Shown here in pieces: positions 24,679-33,256 of a stretch of DNA of 64,000 bases; position 1 is the first letter of the stretch; the number at the start of each line of letters is the position of its first letter. The stretch is from Neobacillus sp. PS3-40 (GTDB lineage Bacteria > Bacillota > Bacilli > Bacillales > Cytobacillaceae). Made by a program: the position numbers and the translations under genes. The stretch lies in assembly GCF_030915485.1 (NCBI RefSeq), contig NZ_CP133266.1, positions 3,476,001 to 3,540,000 of the forward strand, given 5' to 3'. The notes under the pieces were generated by a model, which was not told the origin of the DNA, made no database searches, and saw only the letters and a list, made by a program, of their open reading frames with translations.

Positions 24679-25404
24679 ATGATCTACAAAAAAATAAAAC
24701 CAAAAAAAATATACGAAGAAGTGGCTGAAACGATATATGAAATGATCCGAACCGGGGAACTAAAACCGGGGCAAAAGTTAGACTCTGTTCAGCAACTCGC
24801 AAGTAATTTTCAAGTTGGGCGTTCTGCTATAAGGGAAGCTCTAACCGCTTTAAGTGCAATGGGGTTAGTTGAAATGCGCCAGGGAGAAGGTACATATATA
24901 CAAGAATTTGAGACGGATCAAATTACATTTCCATTATCTACAGCCATTTTAATGAATAAGAAAGATGTTGTTAATCTTTTAGAAGTCAGAAAAATAATCG
25001 AAGTTGGTTCTGCTAAAGTAGCCGCACGAAAACGTTCTGATCTTCAACTTGCAGTTATTGAGAAAGCTTTAGATATGATGAAGAATGCTCCCAATGAAGA
25101 AATAGGGGAAGAAGCTGATTTACAATTCCATTTAGCCATTGCTGAGGCGGCACAAAACCCTTTACTCTTTAGTTTAATGAATCATGTTTCAGGGTTAATG
25201 GAAGTAACTTTGAAAGAGACGCGAAGAGTTTGGGTTTATTCCAAGCAAACAACTGTAGAACAATTATATAATGAGCATCTTGCTATTTATGAAGCGATAA
25301 AAGATCAGAATGACGAAATGGCGAGTCATTTTATGCTTGTTCACCTTCAAAATATTGAAGCAATACTAGAAAAATATTTTCAACAAACAAATATAAAAAA
25401 ATAA
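24679..25404 (+). CDS. lutR: FadR-subfamily GntR regulator, lactate-responsive (LutR-like)
   Basis: This is a 241-residue repressor. The N-terminal winged helix (about 8-75) has YEEVAETIYEMIRTGELKPGQKL and FQVGRSAIREALTALSAMGLVEMRQGEGTYI. The C-terminal FCD domain (about 95-230) has VRKIIEVGSAKVAARKR, EADLQFHLAIAEAAQNPLL and EHLAIYEAIKDQN, which include the metal-binding Asp/His residues. LutR represses lactate genes until lactate is present. It lies between lutP and lutA. A GGGGATG tract lies a few bases before ATG 24679. Confidence 0.9.
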   Translation: MIYKKIKPKKIYEEVAETIYEMIRTGELKPGQKLDSVQQLASNFQVGRSAIREALTALSAMGLVEMRQGEGTYIQEFETDQITFPLSTAILMNKKDVVNLLEVRKIIEVGSAKVAARKRSDLQLAVIEKALDMMKNAPNEEIGEEADLQFHLAIAEAAQNPLLFSLMNHVSGLMEVTLKETRRVWVYSKQTTVEQLYNEHLAIYEAIKDQNDEMASHFMLVHLQNIEAILEKYFQQTNIKK

Positions 25405-25410
25405 GGATTG

Positions 25411-25455
25411 AAAAAGTGTTTAGACTGCGATTATTTTAAGTCTGCACTTTTTTTT
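25411..25455 (+). terminator. lutR terminator
   Basis: AAAAAGTG with TAGACT pairs to AAGTCT and CACTTTTTTT around a 10-base loop, with a long T tail. Confidence 0.8.
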
Positions 25456-25543
25456 AGTGAAAAAAATATTTTGAAACCCCTTTCTAAGAGAAGTATATTT
25501 ATGTATATTGTATTTAATAGTCAATTAAACTATTTTTACCAAT

Positions 25544-25556
25544 GTCGTCAGATGAC
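25544..25556. promoter_or_regulatory. LutR-type operator before lutA1
   Basis: GTCGTCAGATGAC matches the lutP operator at 11 of 13 positions. It lies 61-73 bases upstream of lutA1. Confidence 0.65.
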
Positions 25557-25617
25557 CGGTTGATCAGTTTAAAATATTCCGGATGAATTTAAAATCTGAC
25601 TTGAAAGGGATGAAAGT

Positions 25618-26349
25618 ATGAAAGTAACTCTTTTTGCAACTTGTTTGGTGGATATGTTTCAAAGTAACGTAGGAAAAGCCACAGTCGAATTACTAGAGCA
25701 TCTTGGATGTGAAATTGAATTCCCTGAATCGCAAACATGCTGCGGTCAACCATCCTATAATAGTGGTTATGTAAAAGAAACAAAAGAAGCTATGAAGAGG
25801 ATGATCGAAACATTTAAAGATGCTGAGTATATTGTTTCCCCTTCTGGATCTTGTGCTTACATGTTTCAAGAGTATCCACATGTCTTTAAAGGTGACCCTG
25901 TTTGGGAGCCAAAAGCAAAAGAGCTGGCTGAAAAGACCTATGAATTAACGCAATTTATTGTTGAAGTTCTAAAAGTAGAAGATGTTGGAGCAACTTTTGA
26001 AGGCCGAGTAACTTATCATACATCCTGCCATATGACCAGATTATTAGGTGTGAAAGAACCTCCAATAACTCTTTTGAAAAATGTAAAGGGGCTTCATTTG
26101 ACTGATCTTCCCGGAAAAGAGCAATGCTGTGGATTTGGTGGGACGTTTTCAGTTAAGATGGCACAAATATCGGAGCAGATGGTGGATGAAAAAGTAAGAC
26201 ATGTAGAAGAAACGGGTGCAGAATATTTAATAGGTGCCGATGCTGGATGCTTAATGAATATCGGTGGACGGATCGGACGACAAGGTAAGCCAATTAAGGT
26301 CCTCCATATTGCTGAAGTGTTAAATAGCCGCAAGAGTGAAATTTTTTAA
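25618..26349 (+). CDS. lutA: Lactate utilisation Fe-S protein LutA, copy 1
   Basis: This is a 243-residue protein with two CCG domains: [18 protein letters not shown] near the start, [13 protein letters not shown] in the middle and [21 protein letters not shown] near the C-terminus. LutA works with LutB and LutC in oxidising L-lactate to pyruvate, giving electrons to the respiratory chain. GAAAGGGATGAAAGT precedes ATG 25618. It is followed 197 bases later by a close copy, so the gene was duplicated. The C-terminus differs slightly (NSRKSEIF). Confidence 0.93.
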   Translation: MKVTLFATCLVDMFQSNVGKATVELLEHLGCEIEFPESQTCCGQPSYNSGYVKETKEAMKRMIETFKDAEYIVSPSGSCAYMFQEYPHVFKGDPVWEPKAKELAEKTYELTQFIVEVLKVEDVGATFEGRVTYHTSCHMTRLLGVKEPPITLLKNVKGLHLTDLPGKEQCCGFGGTFSVKMAQISEQMVDEKVRHVEETGAEYLIGADAGCLMNIGGRIGRQGKPIKVLHIAEVLNSRKSEIF

Positions 26350-26467
26350 TATTTTCCATTTTAAATGATGGGGGTCTCCCCCTAATTGGATAATTTAATA
26401 AAAAAGAACTTAAACTAATAGATAGCGGTTTCGGAGTCGCTGACCCAATTAGATTGTTTTTGTCAAA

Positions 26468-26480
26468 ATCATCGGATAAC
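26468..26480. promoter_or_regulatory. LutR-type operator before lutA2
   Basis: ATCATCGGATAAC, followed by CAGTTGA, resembles the site before lutA1 (which is followed by CGGTTGA). It indicates that the second lutA has its own promoter and is not only a read-through gene. Confidence 0.55.
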
Positions 26481-26546
26481 CAGTTGAATAGAAAAATTAA
26501 AATTGGCTGACAAAAATATTATGATCTGATTGGAGAGAAAATAACC

Positions 26547-27263
26547 ATGAAAGTAACTCTTTTTGCAACATGCCTAGTGGATATGTTTAGGAGTAATGTA
26601 GGAAAAGCCACTGTTGAATTGTTAGAACATCTTGGCTGTGAAATTGATTTTCCAGAATCACAAACCTGCTGTGGACAACCAGCCTATAACAGTGGATATG
26701 TAAAAGACTCAAAAGAAGCTATGAGACGGATGATCGATACCTTTATCGATGCTGAATACGTTGTTTCGCCATCTGGATCTTGCGCATTCATGGTACATGA
26801 ATACCAAGAAGTTTTTAAAGGTGACCCAATTTGGGAACCTAAAGCAAAAAAACTTGCAGAGAAAACGTACGAGTTAACTCAGTTTATTGTTGAAGTATTG
26901 AAAGTGGAAGATGTTGGAGCTACATTCGAAGGAAATGTAACTTATCATACATCCTGTCATATGACAAGATTACTAGGTGTGAAAGAACCACCAATTAAAC
27001 TTTTGAAAAATGTAAAGGGCTTACATTTTACAGAATTGCCTGGAAAAGAACAATGCTGTGGTTTTGGAGGTACTTTTTCTGTAAAAATGGCTCAAATTTC
27101 GGAGCAAATGGTCGATGAAAAGGTGTTTCACGTAGAAGAAACAGGTGCGGATTATCTGATTGGGGCAGATGAAGGCTGTTTAATGAACATCGGGGGACGA
27201 ATTCAACGTAAAGGAATACCTATTAAAGTTCTACATATTGCAGAAGTTTTAAATAGGCGTTAA
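26547..27263 (+). CDS. lutA: Lactate utilisation Fe-S protein LutA, copy 2
   Basis: This 238-residue paralogue is about 85-90 percent identical to the copy at 25618 by eye, with the same CCG motifs ([40 protein letters not shown]). Most changes are conservative, and the protein ends at LNRR, so both copies look functional. TTGGAGAGAAAA lies about 8 bases before ATG 26547. It stands directly before lutB, in the usual lutABC order, so this is probably the operon's original lutA or its equal. Confidence 0.93.
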   Translation: MKVTLFATCLVDMFRSNVGKATVELLEHLGCEIDFPESQTCCGQPAYNSGYVKDSKEAMRRMIDTFIDAEYVVSPSGSCAFMVHEYQEVFKGDPIWEPKAKKLAEKTYELTQFIVEVLKVEDVGATFEGNVTYHTSCHMTRLLGVKEPPIKLLKNVKGLHFTELPGKEQCCGFGGTFSVKMAQISEQMVDEKVFHVEETGADYLIGADEGCLMNIGGRIQRKGIPIKVLHIAEVLNRR

Positions 27264-27336
27264 TTGGAATTTATATCTTTATATTGATAGGCAAAAGTTA
27301 TTTAATGAATTCTTTTTGAATGGAGGGGTAATACGT

Positions 27337-28764
27337 ATGGCAATGAAAATAGGTACTGAAAAATTTAAAGAGCGTGTTGGCAGCGGCATTCAGGATGACT
27401 TCATGCGCGGTGCAGTTGCTAGTGCACAGGACGGCATGGGGGTAAAAAGGCGCAATGCAACAGAGGAGCTTGGGAACTGGGAAGATTGGCGTTCACATGG
27501 AGAAGAAATTCGCCAGCATGTTCTTGAACATTTAGATTATTATTTGGAGCAATTAAGTGAAAATGTGTCAAAACGTGGTGGGCATGTGTTTTTTGCTAAG
27601 ACAGCAGAAGATGCGAATGAGTATGTACGTAGCGTTGTTAAAAAGAAAAACGCTAAAAAGATTGTTAAAGCAAAATCTATGGTGACGGAAGAAATTAGTT
27701 TAAATGCATGTTTAGAACAGGAAAACTGTGAAGTAATTGAAACAGACCTTGGGGAATATATACTCCAAATTGATGATCATGACCCACCATCGCACATCGT
27801 TGTTCCAGCTTTACATAAAAATAAAGAACAAATCCGTGATGTTTTTGCCAAAAAATTAGGATACACAAAGACATCAAAACCAGAAGAACTTGCATGGCAC
27901 GCCCGTGAGATGCTTCGTAAGGAATATTTAACAGCTGATATAGGAATTACAGGCTGTAATTTTGCTGTAGCAGAAACAGGTTCCTTCGCACTCGTCACGA
28001 ATGAAGGAAATGCTGACTTAGTAACAGCATTGCCGAAAACACAAATTACGGTAATGGGCATGGAAAGACTCGTGCCTACATTTGAAGAAATGGAAGTCCT
28101 TGTCAGTATGTTAACAAGGAGTGCTGTTGGACAAAAACTAACGAGTTATATTACCGTCCTAACTGGTGCTAGGGAAGAGCACGAAGTTGATGGACCAGAG
28201 GAATTCCACCTTGTTATTGTTGATAATGGCAGATCAAAAATTCTTGGCGGAGAATTTCAGTCTATTTTGCAGTGTATACGATGTGCTGCTTGTATAAATG
28301 TTTGTCCAGTGTATCGTCATATTGGCGGTCATTCATATGGATCTATCTACTCAGGGCCTGTAGGAGTCGTACTTTCTCCATTACTAGGAGGATATGATGA
28401 ATATAAAGAACTTCCATACGCATCAACCCTTTGTGGTGCGTGTACAGAGGTTTGTCCAGTTAAAATACCATTGCACAACCTTATTCATAAGCACCGTACC
28501 GTTATTGTTGAAAAAGAAGGAAAAGCACCAGTTCCTGAAAAATTACTAATGAAGGCCTTTGGTTTAGGCGCTGCATCACCTATGTTGTATAAGTTAGGCT
28601 CAAAGATAGCACCGACAGCAATGAACCCGTTCACAGTTGGTGAAAAAATTTCAAACGGTCCTGGTCCAATGAAAGCTTGGACGGAAAGTCGGGAATTTCC
28701 AGCTCCAAACAAAGAGAGGTTTAGAGACTGGTTTAAAAACCGTGAAAAAGGAGGTAAGAATTGA
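27337..28764 (+). CDS. lutB: Lactate utilisation protein LutB
   Basis: This is a 475-residue Fe-S protein. The N-terminal LUD domain (about 70-300) has [21 protein letters not shown] and [23 protein letters not shown]. The C-terminal part has two 4Fe-4S motifs, [20 protein letters not shown] and [14 protein letters not shown]. It is part of the LutABC lactate dehydrogenase complex, which gives electrons to the membrane chain. ATG 27337 has GGAGGGG 8 bases upstream. Its stop shares one base with lutC. Confidence 0.95.
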   Translation: MAMKIGTEKFKERVGSGIQDDFMRGAVASAQDGMGVKRRNATEELGNWEDWRSHGEEIRQHVLEHLDYYLEQLSENVSKRGGHVFFAKTAEDANEYVRSVVKKKNAKKIVKAKSMVTEEISLNACLEQENCEVIETDLGEYILQIDDHDPPSHIVVPALHKNKEQIRDVFAKKLGYTKTSKPEELAWHAREMLRKEYLTADIGITGCNFAVAETGSFALVTNEGNADLVTALPKTQITVMGMERLVPTFEEMEVLVSMLTRSAVGQKLTSYITVLTGAREEHEVDGPEEFHLVIVDNGRSKILGGEFQSILQCIRCAACINVCPVYRHIGGHSYGSIYSGPVGVVLSPLLGGYDEYKELPYASTLCGACTEVCPVKIPLHNLIHKHRTVIVEKEGKAPVPEKLLMKAFGLGAASPMLYKLGSKIAPTAMNPFTVGEKISNGPGPMKAWTESREFPAPNKERFRDWFKNREKGGKN

Positions 28765-29483
28765 TGACTGGTGTAATTCAAAATCGCGAAGAATTTTTAA
28801 ATCAAATTGCTAGCCAACTTGGTCGTCCACGGCTAAAAAGTCCCATTGAAAGACCAAAGTGGAAATTTCAGCCACAACATGAGGTATTGAAAAATACTTC
28901 TCTTGATGAATTAGTAGAAGTACTAAAAGAACAGTGTGAAAAAATCCATACAAATCTTCATATAACTGACAAGTTGGGCTTAAATGCTACCCTTAATAAA
29001 ATCGTTGCAGATTACGGTGGCGGACCAATTGTTACCTGGAAAGATGAACGGTTTGCCCAGTGGGGACTAGACTCTCTATTTAAAAAGGAATGGCCAGAGC
29101 AAAAAATGGATGTCTACGAATGGGACTATACATTGGGTGAAGAAAATATCCTAAAAGCTGAATTGGCGAATGTTGGGATCACTATTAGTGAAATCACCTT
29201 AGCTGAATCTGGCACAGTAGTCCTGTTCAGTGATAAAAATAAGGGAAGATCAGTTAGCTTCTTACCAGCAACATATATAGCTCTTATCCCAAAAAGTACA
29301 ATTGTACCGAGGATAACGCAAGCTGCGCAGAAAATGCGGGAATTCCATCAAGATGGAAAAGAAGTTGCTTCCTGTATTAATTTTATTACCGGCCCAAGTA
29401 ATTCAGCTGATATTGAATTAAATCTTGTAGTTGGTGTTCACGGTCCAGTAAAAGCTTCCTATATTATAATAGAAGATTTATAA
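28764..29483 (+). CDS. lutC: Lactate utilisation protein LutC
   Basis: This is a 239-residue LUD-domain protein with no Cys cluster. ISEITLAESGTVVLFSDKNKGRSVSFLPATYIALIP is the family core, and NFITGPSNSADIELNLVVGVHGP closes it. It completes the LutABC complex. The ATG overlaps the lutB TGA as TGATG, with GGAGGT 8 bases before. A TTG three bases earlier is in frame but less likely. A terminator follows. Confidence 0.94.
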   Translation: MTGVIQNREEFLNQIASQLGRPRLKSPIERPKWKFQPQHEVLKNTSLDELVEVLKEQCEKIHTNLHITDKLGLNATLNKIVADYGGGPIVTWKDERFAQWGLDSLFKKEWPEQKMDVYEWDYTLGEENILKAELANVGITISEITLAESGTVVLFSDKNKGRSVSFLPATYIALIPKSTIVPRITQAAQKMREFHQDGKEVASCINFITGPSNSADIELNLVVGVHGPVKASYIIIEDL

Positions 29484-29525
29484 AAAAGGGGTCTACTTCA
29501 TTATTATGAGGTAGGCCCTTTATTT
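29484..29525 (+). terminator. lut operon terminator
   Basis: GGGGTCTAC and GTAGGCCC pair with one mismatch around a 14-base loop and are followed by TTTATTT. Confidence 0.8.
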
Positions 29526-29602
29526 GCTAATTATCATTTTAAAACTTAGTTGTTTGCTTAATTCAATCTATCTTTATAGGAAAGTGAGTTATATTAATCA
29601 AA

Positions 29603-29649
29603 AAACATGTTATTTAACAGCATTTTACAATCTGTTATATAACATGTTT
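29603..29649. promoter_or_regulatory. Inverted repeat of unknown regulator
   Basis: AAACATGTTATTTAACAG and CTGTTATATAACATGTTT pair at 17 of 18 positions around 11 bases. There is no T run after it in either direction, so an operator pair is more likely than a terminator. Each arm is itself a near-palindrome (TGTTATWTAACA). Confidence 0.55.
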
Positions 29650-29741
29650 TGACCTGTTGTATAATTGAAATACTACCTTGAAGTCATGTATATAAAAGGT
29701 TTTTGTGAAATAAAATAATGTGTTATAGAAAAAATTTCGGA

Positions 29742-29754
29742 ATGTTTAACATTT
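29742..29754. promoter_or_regulatory. Small palindrome AATGTTTAACATT
   Basis: AATGTTTAACATT is symmetric around its centre and resembles the half-palindromes of the larger repeat at 29603. GGTTATTTAATAACT follows at about 29793. These could be several sites for one regulator. Confidence 0.4.
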
Positions 29755-29863
29755 GTCACTGCTGAATATTTAAAGTTCACATACAATAACTATGGAAAGG
29801 TTATTTAATAACTATTTAACTACTTAACTACTATTAGTTTGCTGAAATATAGGGAGGGATAAT

Positions 29864-30877
29864 ATGTCAATTTTACCTAAGAAAAATGACCTTGGATTTT
29901 TTGAGATTCGTCTTGAATCTATCGGTGGTTTAGGAGCTAATTTGGCTGGAAAAATGCTTGCAGAAGCAGGTGTTTTAGGACTTGGATTAAATGGAATGAA
30001 CTTTTCTTCATACGGTTCAGAGAAAAAAGGATCACCAGTAAAAAGTTTTATCCGCTATTGTGAACCAGGTGTTGAAATTAGAGACCATAGCCCAATTGAG
30101 CAACCTCACGTTGTTGGTGTATTCCATGAAGCACTTTATAAAACGGTTGATGTTGTAAGCGGTTTAAACGCTGATGGAATCGTTCTTGTAAATACTACTA
30201 GAGAATTTGATGAAGTCAAAAAGGATTTGAAATTGGAATACGGAACAGTTGCAATCGTTGATGCACTTACCATCGCTGTTGAAGAAAAAACGAAAGTTAA
30301 TACAGCTATGCTTGGTGCTTTATACCGTATTTGTGATTTCTTAGATCCAGATGAAATGAGAAATGTTATTCGAAAAACATTTGAAAAGAAATATCCACAT
30401 TTTGTTGAACCTAATATTCGTACATTTAACAGAGGGTATGATGAAGTTCAATTTAAAGTATATGAAGTTCCAGAAGGAGCTGTAGGCAAAAGCTTTTCTC
30501 GCCCAGTTCCACGCTTAGGTTATTTAACACAAGATATTGGTGGAGCTATGATAGCTCAAGGAAATAGTATCTTAAAAGATCTTAGTGGTTCAAGACAAGG
30601 ATTCCTTCCACAATTTGAGGAAGAAAAATGTATTAACTGTGCGGCTTGTGATAACGTATGTCCAGACTTCTGTTTTGTTTGGGAAGCGGGCGAAGATAAA
30701 CGTGGTAAAAAACAAATGTTCCTTAAGGGAATTGATTATCAATATTGCAAAGGCTGTTTGAAATGTGTCGAAGCTTGTCCAACAGACGCACTAAGCGATC
30801 TTCGTGAAATGATCGGATATGCTGATGATAATCGTGTGAAGCAAAACTTTCCTTATGTAACAGGAGGGACTTTATAA
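29864..30877 (+). CDS. 2-oxoacid:ferredoxin oxidoreductase, fused gamma-delta subunit
   Basis: This 337-residue protein has an N-terminal gamma domain (about 10-190) with ESIGGLGANLAGKMLAEAG and NFSSYGSEKKGSPVKSFIRYC. A C-terminal ferredoxin (delta) domain follows, with two 4Fe-4S motifs, CINCAACDNVCPDFCF and CKGCLKCVEACPTDAL. It carries electrons from the thiamine-diphosphate centre to ferredoxin. The stop shares one base with the next gene (TAATG). AGGGAGGG lies 5-6 bases before ATG 29864. The gamma-delta fusion differs from the two-subunit KorAB enzymes of many bacilli. Confidence 0.92.
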   Translation: MSILPKKNDLGFFEIRLESIGGLGANLAGKMLAEAGVLGLGLNGMNFSSYGSEKKGSPVKSFIRYCEPGVEIRDHSPIEQPHVVGVFHEALYKTVDVVSGLNADGIVLVNTTREFDEVKKDLKLEYGTVAIVDALTIAVEEKTKVNTAMLGALYRICDFLDPDEMRNVIRKTFEKKYPHFVEPNIRTFNRGYDEVQFKVYEVPEGAVGKSFSRPVPRLGYLTQDIGGAMIAQGNSILKDLSGSRQGFLPQFEEEKCINCAACDNVCPDFCFVWEAGEDKRGKKQMFLKGIDYQYCKGCLKCVEACPTDALSDLREMIGYADDNRVKQNFPYVTGGTL

Positions 30878-33171
30878 TGTCAATTTTAGAAGATAAATTA
30901 ACTATAAAAAATGCAGCTGAACAAATTTCTACATTTGAATCTGGAAATGAAATGGCTGCAATGGCTGCAGCACAAATCAATTATCATGTAATGGGGTATT
31001 TCCCAATCACTCCATCAACTGAAGTTGCACAATTTTTAGATCAAATGAAGACACGTGGAGAACATGACATTAAACTGATTGCTGCTGATGGTGAACATGG
31101 TGCTGCAGGTATTTGTTATGGTGCTTCAGTAACTGGTGCAAGGGTTTTTAATGCAACAAGTGCGAACGGCTTCTTATATATGATTGAGCAAATGCCTGTA
31201 CAATCAGGAACTCGTTACCCTATGGTAATGAATCTAGTAACACGTGCAGTAAGTGGTCCACTTGATATCAGGGGAGATCACTCTGATCTATACTACGGTC
31301 TGAATATTGGATGGGTTATCTTAACTGCAAGTACTCCACAAGCAGTTTATGACATGAATATCATGGCATTAAAAATTGCGGAGCATTCAAAGGTTCGTCT
31401 CCCAGTTATTGTTGCATATGATGGATTCTTTACATCTCATCAAAAGCGCCGTGTAAATTACTTTAAAGATCGCAAAGTCGTTCAACAATTTGTAGGGGAA
31501 TGCCCAACAGATTACAATTTTGCTAGAGATCCAAAAAATCCTGTTACAATTGGTGCCCACATGAATGGCGACCAACTCATGAACAACCACTATCAACAAT
31601 CCGAAGCATTATATGCTGCTGGAGAGGTTTATAAAGAGGTTGCCGCAGAATATGCGAAATTATCTGGCAGAGATTATTCTGTTCTTGATTTATATAAAAT
31701 GGAAGATGCAGAAGTTGCTTTATTCCTACTAAACTCTGCAGCTGAGAATGCTAAGGACGTAGTTGATAAGCTTCGCGAAAAAGGAATTAAAGCGGGTGTA
31801 ATCAGTCCAAACGTTATTCGTCCATTCCCTTCGAAAGAAATTGCAGAAGCTCTTAAGAATGTGAAATCGTTACTTATTGGTGAGCGTGCTGACTCTTATG
31901 GTGCTAATGGTCCTAACTTAACCCATGAAGTTAAATCTGCTCTTCAATCTGCAGGAAATGCTGAAACGATTGTGTTAAGCAGAGTATTTGGCCTTGGCGG
32001 AAAAGATTTCTATTCAACAGATGCAGAGGCATTCTATAATTTAACATTGGATGCTATGGAAAAAGGCTATGCTGAAAAACCATTCGATTATTATGGAATT
32101 GTTCCTGGCGATCCTGAAAAAGCACTTAAGCCAGTTATTACACCACAACATGGTGATGCATTTAAAACAGGCTTAATTAAAGTTGATATGGACCCTGATA
32201 CAAATAAATTAAAAGTAAAAATTCCACCATTACGTGATCTTACAACAAAACCAAAACGTATTTCCTCAGGCCACGGCGCATGCCCTGGATGCGGAATTTT
32301 TGGGGGACTTGAATTATTCTTCAAAGGAATCGAAGGCGATATCGTTGTTCTTTTCCAAACAGGTTGTGCATATGTAACAACAACTGCATATCCACACAGC
32401 TCACATAAACAAACCATGATGCATAACTTGTTCCAAAATGGTGCCGCAACATTATCTGGCACTTTAGAAGCTTTCCTTGAATTGAAGCGTCGCGGGGAAG
32501 TACAAGTGGATGAGGATGCAACATATGTAATGATTACTGGCGATGGCGGTATGGACATTGGTATGGGTTCTGCAATCGGTACTGCACTTCGTGGTCATAA
32601 ATTGATTATGCTTGAGTATGATAATGAAGGTTACATGAATACAGGTTCACAAATGTCTTATTCAACGCCATTTGGACATATGACAAGTACAACAGGTGTT
32701 GGTAAAGCTCAAAAAGGTAAAGCATATCATCATAAGGATACGCCACAAATTATGGCTTCAACCAATATCCCTTATGTATTCACTGGTTCAGAAGCATTCC
32801 CACAAGATTTAGTGAAAAAGGGTGCAAAAGCACAGTGGTATGCTCAAAATGTTGGAACTGTTTACGGAAAGATCTTAATTACTTGTCCGCTTAACTGGAA
32901 ATCTGATGACCGTTACGGAACAGTGATCTTAGAGAAAGCTGTTAACTCTTGCTTCTTCCCACTATATGAAGTGGAGCAAGGACAAACAACAATCACTTAT
33001 AATCCTGAAGAGAAAGACAATCGTGTCCCTGTTTCGGATTGGTTTAAATATATGGGCAAAACAAAGCATCTTTTAAAAGAAGAAAACAAGCCTTTGCTTG
33101 AAGAATTTGAAGCAGAAGTAGAAAAAAGATGGCTACGCCTAAAAGCTAAAAACGGCCACCCAATGTTATAA
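30877..33171 (+). CDS. 2-oxoacid:ferredoxin oxidoreductase, fused alpha-beta subunit
   Basis: This is a 764-residue fusion. The alpha part (about 20-430) has NYHVMGYFPITPSTEVAQFLD, AADGEHGAAGICYGASVTGARVFNATSANG and RGDHSDLYYGLNIGW. The beta part (about 460-740) binds thiamine diphosphate, with GHGACPGCGIFGG, TGDGGMDIGMGSAIG and YDNEGYMNTG near PFG. The NTG segment resembles the beta subunit of pyruvate:ferredoxin oxidoreductase, so pyruvate is the best guess. It would turn a 2-oxoacid and CoA into acyl-CoA, CO2 and reduced ferredoxin. Other 2-oxoacids are possible. Such oxygen-sensitive enzymes are unusual in aerobes. Confidence 0.92.
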   Translation: MSILEDKLTIKNAAEQISTFESGNEMAAMAAAQINYHVMGYFPITPSTEVAQFLDQMKTRGEHDIKLIAADGEHGAAGICYGASVTGARVFNATSANGFLYMIEQMPVQSGTRYPMVMNLVTRAVSGPLDIRGDHSDLYYGLNIGWVILTASTPQAVYDMNIMALKIAEHSKVRLPVIVAYDGFFTSHQKRRVNYFKDRKVVQQFVGECPTDYNFARDPKNPVTIGAHMNGDQLMNNHYQQSEALYAAGEVYKEVAAEYAKLSGRDYSVLDLYKMEDAEVALFLLNSAAENAKDVVDKLREKGIKAGVISPNVIRPFPSKEIAEALKNVKSLLIGERADSYGANGPNLTHEVKSALQSAGNAETIVLSRVFGLGGKDFYSTDAEAFYNLTLDAMEKGYAEKPFDYYGIVPGDPEKALKPVITPQHGDAFKTGLIKVDMDPDTNKLKVKIPPLRDLTTKPKRISSGHGACPGCGIFGGLELFFKGIEGDIVVLFQTGCAYVTTTAYPHSSHKQTMMHNLFQNGAATLSGTLEAFLELKRRGEVQVDEDATYVMITGDGGMDIGMGSAIGTALRGHKLIMLEYDNEGYMNTGSQMSYSTPFGHMTSTTGVGKAQKGKAYHHKDTPQIMASTNIPYVFTGSEAFPQDLVKKGAKAQWYAQNVGTVYGKILITCPLNWKSDDRYGTVILEKAVNSCFFPLYEVEQGQTTITYNPEEKDNRVPVSDWFKYMGKTKHLLKEENKPLLEEFEAEVEKRWLRLKAKNGHPML

Positions 33172-33177
33172 ACTATA

Positions 33178-33213
33178 GTGAAAAAGCAAAGCACTTTTTG
33201 GTGCTTTGCTTTT
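33178..33213 (+). terminator. Terminator of oxidoreductase operon
   Basis: AAAAGCAAAGCAC and GTGCTTTGCTTTT pair around a 6-base loop. Confidence 0.9.
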
Positions 33214-33216
33214 CAG

Positions 33217-33256
33217 ATTGTCGAGAAAGGTTATTCTTCTCGGCAATTTTTTATTT
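33217..33256 (+). terminator. Second hairpin, shared with 60723
   Basis: ATTGTCGAGAA and TTCTCGGCAAT pair, followed by TTTTTATTTT. Almost the same sequence occurs at 60723-60765 after azoR. In both places a GGCCTGTTGATTTCC tract follows within about 100 bases, so these are copies of one composite segment. Confidence 0.75.

Larger units (their letters stand above)
29526..29863. other. Control region of ferredoxin oxidoreductase operon, no gene
   Basis: These 338 AT-rich bases are without a credible gene. They hold a large inverted repeat (29603-29649) and smaller palindromes around GTTAT/ATAAC words at 29742-29754 and near 29793-29807, all before the ATG at 29864. Confidence 0.7.
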
